This document shows, piece after piece, positions 63,813-64,000 of a DNA stretch of 64,000 nt. The notes under the pieces are model-generated. The model had not been told where the DNA came from. It did not search any database and worked only from the letters and a program-made list of their open reading frames with translations. Source of the DNA: Macropodus opercularis (taxonomy: Eukaryota > Chordata > Actinopteri > Anabantiformes > Osphronemidae); the NCBI GenBank assembly GCA_030770545.1, contig CM061099.1, forward strand, positions 15,011,001 to 15,075,000, read 5' to 3'. The position numbers and the translations under genes are program-made. How positions within the stretch are numbered: position 1 is the stretch's first letter; each line of letters opens with the position of its first letter.

Positions 63813-64000
63813 GGTGTTTTGTTTGACATCTGTAGAGGTGCGTTTCCTAGGGAGCACACTGCCTCATTAAGCATTAGTCCCAGAATACAGCCCCAGACAC
63901 CCACCCCACTCCAATCAACTCTTTAACCCCTTGCCTCCTCCTTTCCCTGTCTCACAGAGGTGTCGGTTTTCAGTGTCGCCATCTGATGCGTTTGTAGTGG

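Larger units (their letters stand above)
61356..64000 (-). other. rbm38: Intron of the rbm38-like gene
   Basis: This is the 3' part of the intron before the last exon. No exon of the RRM (for example ANVNLAYLGAKPR) is found on the minus strand, so the preceding exon lies further right. It holds several simple repeats: a CA tract at 62475-62535, GAG repeats near 62716-62739, C18 at 63081-63098 and A26 at 63787-63812. A GC-balanced stretch at about 61850-62060 lacks simple repeats and carries the 23-base word shared with 58878-58900. Confidence 0.6.

Overview
The window reads as vertebrate nuclear DNA from a ray-finned (teleost) fish. Many short protein-coding exons with GT-AG borders are separated by compact introns of about 100-700 bases. 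Long (TG)n/(CA)n microsatellites and a decayed fish-type Tc1/mariner element are present. Every gene recognised is a single-copy vertebrate gene or a close relative. The species cannot be named from the sequence alone.

Layout. (1) 67-20599, + strand: the 3' three quarters of the axonemal inner-arm dynein heavy chain gene dnah1. I resolved 61 coding exons that stay in one frame and give 3293 residues plus stop; the 5' part lies to the left of the window. (2) 21437-29687, +: mapkapk3, 10 exons, 410 residues. (3) 35090-40128, +: pfkfb4, 14 exons, 474 residues, with a second, homologous terminal coding exon at 41414-41473 and a phase-compatible alternative first exon at 33346-33400. (4) 46115-44313, - strand: arpc4, 6 coding exons, 168 residues, head to head with (5) tada3 at 47088-49231, +, 8 coding exons, 431 residues. 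(6) 61353-61005, -: the last coding exon of an rbm38/rbm24-family RNA-binding protein; its earlier exons lie beyond the right edge. Between tada3 and the rbm38-like gene is about 10 kb without a recognisable gene, holding low-complexity sequence and a Tc1 remnant.

DNAH1, MAPKAPK3 and PFKFB4 all lie on human 3p21, and ARPC4/TADA3 are a head-to-head pair on human 3p25, so the window looks like an ancestral vertebrate linkage group. The genes are not an operon: they cover ciliary motility, p38 stress signalling, glycolytic control, actin nucleation, histone acetylation and mRNA regulation.

The observations most worth following up are the duplicated terminal exon of pfkfb4 (two 60-base exons encoding related 19-residue tails), four GC-AG introns in dnah1, a pair of in-frame donors that may alter the dynein stalk, a (TG)n tract directly before an in-frame exon of mapkapk3, a near-perfect intronic hairpin, and coding-like sequence in the arpc4/tada3 shared promoter.
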